Assembly (NCBI GenBank): GCA_934317005.1
Contig: CAKREB010000023.1
Coordinates: 1 to 43,022, forward strand
Reading direction: 5' to 3'
DNA: 43,022 nucleotides
Source of the DNA: an uncultured Lachnospiraceae bacterium
GTDB taxonomy: Bacteria; Bacillota; Clostridia; Lachnospirales; Lachnospiraceae
In this document: in pieces, positions 40,949 to 43,022 of the stretch
Numbering within the stretch: position 1 is the stretch's first letter
Layout of the letters: each line of letters begins with the position of its first letter
Made by a program: the position numbers and the translations under genes
The notes under the pieces: generated by a model
What the model was told of the DNA's origin: nothing
The model's input: only the letters and a program-made list of their open reading frames with translations
Databases searched by the model: none

Positions 40949-41440
40949 ATGGCAGATAAGAAGAACATTTTGACCTACGAAGGTCTGAAGGCGTTGGAAG
41001 ATGAATTACAGGACTTAAAAGTAAACAGACGTAAAGAGGTTGCCGTCAAGATTAAGGAAGCCAGAGAGCAGGGTGACTTGTCGGAGAACGCCGAGTATGA
41101 TGCGGCTAAGGACGAGCAGCGTGACATTGAGCTTCGTATTGAAGAGATTGATAATATTCTGAAAAATGCAGAAGTAGTAGTAGAAGAAGATGTTGATGTT
41201 AATGTGATCAATGTTGGATGCAAGGTAAAATTAAAAGACATTGAATTCGATGAAGAAATGGAATATAAAATTGTTGGTTCTACAGAGGCAGACTGCCTGA
41301 ATGGTAAGATTTCAAACGAGTCACCGGTTGGTATGGCATTGATCGGTCAGAAGGTTGGTGACATTATTGAGATTGAATCTCCTACAGGTGAGATGGTCAA
41401 ATATGAAATTCTTGAGATTCAGAAATCTGCGATTCAGTAA
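40949..41440 (+). CDS. greA: Transcription elongation factor GreA
   Basis: Protein of 163 aa, the standard size. The N-terminal coiled coil (about 8-75) carries the conserved AREQGDLSENAEYDAAKDEQ tip whose acidic residues reach the RNA polymerase active site and stimulate cleavage of backtracked RNA. The C-terminal FKBP-like domain ends GEMVKYEILEI. The ATG at 40949 follows GTGGAGGAATTAAG; an upstream in-frame ATG at 40874 has no site. lysS follows after 44 bases, a gene order common in Firmicutes. Confidence 0.96.
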   Translation: MADKKNILTYEGLKALEDELQDLKVNRRKEVAVKIKEAREQGDLSENAEYDAAKDEQRDIELRIEEIDNILKNAEVVVEEDVDVNVINVGCKVKLKDIEFDEEMEYKIVGSTEADCLNGKISNESPVGMALIGQKVGDIIEIESPTGEMVKYEILEIQKSAIQ

Positions 41441-41484
41441 TTAGCAGTTGGTAATATGATTTTAATGAAGGGAGAACCGATAAA

Positions 41485-42978
41485 GTGGCAGGACAGAAGG
41501 CACAGAACAAAGAGCAGGATACAAATGCGCTCTTGAAGGTTAGAAGAGAAAAGTTAGATACATTACAGGCGGAAGGAAAAGATCCTTTTGTAATTACAAA
41601 ATATGATGTAACCAATCATTCTGCAGAGATTAAAGAGCAGTATGACGAACTGGAAGGAAAGACTGTTTCCGTAGCAGGAAGAATGATGTTTAAGCGCGTC
41701 ATGGGAAAAGCATCTTTCTGTAATATTCAGGATTTACAGGGAAAAATTCAGGCATATGTGGCAAAAGATTCCGTAGGAGAGGATAGCTACAAGGACTTTA
41801 AGAAATATGATGTCGGTGATATTTTAGGTATCAAAGGTACTGTCTTTAAGACAAAGACCGGCGAGATTTCCGTTCATGCAGAGGAAGTGACACTTCTTTC
41901 TAAGAGTTTACAGATTCTTCCAGAAAAATATCATGGTCTTACGGATACAGATACCAGATATCGTCAGAGATACGTTGACCTTATCATGAATGAGGATGTG
42001 AAAGATACTTTTGTCAAGCGTTCTAAGGTATTGAGCAGCATTCGCCGCTATCTGGATCAGGAAGGCTTTATGGAAGTGGAAACTCCGATGCTTGTATCAA
42101 ATGCTGGTGGTGCCGCAGCACGACCATTTGAAACACATTTCAATGCATTGAATGAAGACTTGAAGCTTCGTATCTCTTTGGAACTTTACTTAAAGCGTCT
42201 GATCGTTGGTGGTATGGAACGTGTCTATGAGATTGGTCGTGTGTTCCGTAATGAAGGACTGGATACCAGACATAATCCTGAGTTTACTTTGATGGAGTTA
42301 TATCAGGCTTATACAGACTATCACGGTATGATGGATCTGACAGAAAAGCTTTACCGCTATGTCGCTAAGGAAGTAACCGGTTCAGAGGTGATTACCTATG
42401 GCGAACACGAAATGGATCTTTCTAAGCCTTTTGAACGCATTACTATGGTTGATGCTGTTAAGAAATATGCAAATGTTGATTTTAACGAAGTAAAAGATAC
42501 AGAGGAAGCAAAGAAGCTTGCAAAAGAGCATCATATTGAATTTGAGGAAAGACACCAGAAGGGTGATATTTTAAATCTCTTCTTTGAAGAGTATGTAGAG
42601 GAACATTTGATCCAGCCTACATTTGTTATGGATCATCCAATCGAGATTTCTCCACTGACAAAGAAAAAACCGGAAAATCCGGACTATGTAGAGCGTTTTG
42701 AGTTCTTTATGAATGGATGGGAGATGGCTAATGCATATTCTGAGTTAAACGATCCAATTGATCAGAGAGAACGCTTTGCAGAGCAGGAAAAGGCATTTGA
42801 AGCTGGTGATGATGAGGCAAATCATACAGATGAGGATTTCTTAAATGCACTTAGTATCGGTATGCCTCCAACAGGTGGTATTGGATTTGGTATTGACCGT
42901 ATGGTAATGATGATGACAAACTCACCTGCAATCAGGGATGTGTTGTTGTTCCCGACAATGAAGTCTATTGATAAGTAA
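41485..42978 (+). CDS. lysS: Lysyl-tRNA synthetase (class II)
   Basis: Enzyme of 497 aa. The OB-fold anticodon-binding domain covers about 55-170 (VSVAGRMMFKRVMGKASFCNIQD). The catalytic domain has motif 2 around FRNEGLDTRHNPEFTLMELY and motif 3 GIGFGIDRMVMMMTNSPAIRDVLLFP. It is complete within the window. It starts at GTG (41485) after GGGAGAACC; no ATG is available near the expected N-terminus. It is likely co-transcribed with greA from the promoter at 40832-40860. The remaining 44 bases of the window show no terminator. Confidence 0.96.
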   Translation: MAGQKAQNKEQDTNALLKVRREKLDTLQAEGKDPFVITKYDVTNHSAEIKEQYDELEGKTVSVAGRMMFKRVMGKASFCNIQDLQGKIQAYVAKDSVGEDSYKDFKKYDVGDILGIKGTVFKTKTGEISVHAEEVTLLSKSLQILPEKYHGLTDTDTRYRQRYVDLIMNEDVKDTFVKRSKVLSSIRRYLDQEGFMEVETPMLVSNAGGAAARPFETHFNALNEDLKLRISLELYLKRLIVGGMERVYEIGRVFRNEGLDTRHNPEFTLMELYQAYTDYHGMMDLTEKLYRYVAKEVTGSEVITYGEHEMDLSKPFERITMVDAVKKYANVDFNEVKDTEEAKKLAKEHHIEFEERHQKGDILNLFFEEYVEEHLIQPTFVMDHPIEISPLTKKKPENPDYVERFEFFMNGWEMANAYSELNDPIDQRERFAEQEKAFEAGDDEANHTDEDFLNALSIGMPPTGGIGFGIDRMVMMMTNSPAIRDVLLFPTMKSIDK

Positions 42979-43022
42979 GAATGCAGGAAAATCAAGGGTT
43001 TCAGCACTTGGATGTACTAAAA

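Overview
The window looks like chromosomal DNA of an anaerobic, low-to-moderate-GC Firmicute, most likely a gut Lachnospiraceae species (inference). The reasons are AT-leaning codon use, strong GGAGG-type ribosome binding sites, a YesM/YesN-type two-component pair, a PyrK/PyrDB-type dihydroorotate dehydrogenase, an archaeal/fungal-type aspartate-semialdehyde dehydrogenase, and a HisRS of the YYTGT type. No phage, insertion sequence or CRISPR array is visible.

Layout. 1-4.1 kb: a long hairpin at the left edge, then malQ-glgP (alpha-glucan breakdown). 4.3-7.6 kb: a YesN-like response regulator and its YesM-like kinase. 7.8-10.7 kb: a shortened RelA/SpoT-type enzyme and a Ca/Na exchanger. 10.8-16.6 kb: a compact biosynthetic island with a 4'-phosphopantetheinyl transferase, an alpha/beta hydrolase, a stand-alone condensation domain, a carrier protein, an AMP-forming acid ligase and a convergent TetR regulator. 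This looks like a minimal dissociated NRPS-like assembly line. 16.7-25.9 kb: a MerR regulator facing an operon for a multi-subunit flavo/iron-sulfur amine or imino-acid dehydrogenase (ornithine-cyclodeaminase-like protein, [2Fe-2S] protein, FAD/ferredoxin subunit, BFD-like [2Fe-2S] protein, DAO-type FAD subunit), an NhaC-type carrier and a three-domain Rid protein. The operon has a MerR-style promoter with a 19-bp spacer around a perfect palindrome. 26.0-28.8 kb: a ZIP metal transporter, a YczE-like membrane protein, a tandem hemerythrin and a broken ORF. 28.9-36.4 kb: hisS, asd, a degenerate Nudix protein, the pyrimidine genes pyrC-pyrF-pyrK-pyrD, and tRNA-Gly(CCC). 36.5-43 kb: a membrane-anchored beta-propeller-like protein, a lipoprotein with Ig-like repeats, a SASA-family esterase, greA and lysS.

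How the genes work together. In the dehydrogenase operon the DAO-type subunit would oxidise an amine or imino acid, the iron-sulfur and second flavin subunits would carry electrons away, the carrier would import the substrate or balance ions, and the OCD-like and Rid proteins would handle the imine product or related intermediates. In the biosynthetic island the ligase would load an acid onto the carrier (activated by the PPTase), and the condensation enzyme would transfer it to an unknown amine or alcohol. Both substrate assignments are inference.

The intergenic DNA is unusual. A family of two-hairpin repeats with compensating arm changes occurs downstream of at least three unrelated genes. 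The gap inside the dehydrogenase operon carries a branched RNA-like fold followed by two 41-bp tandem repeats.
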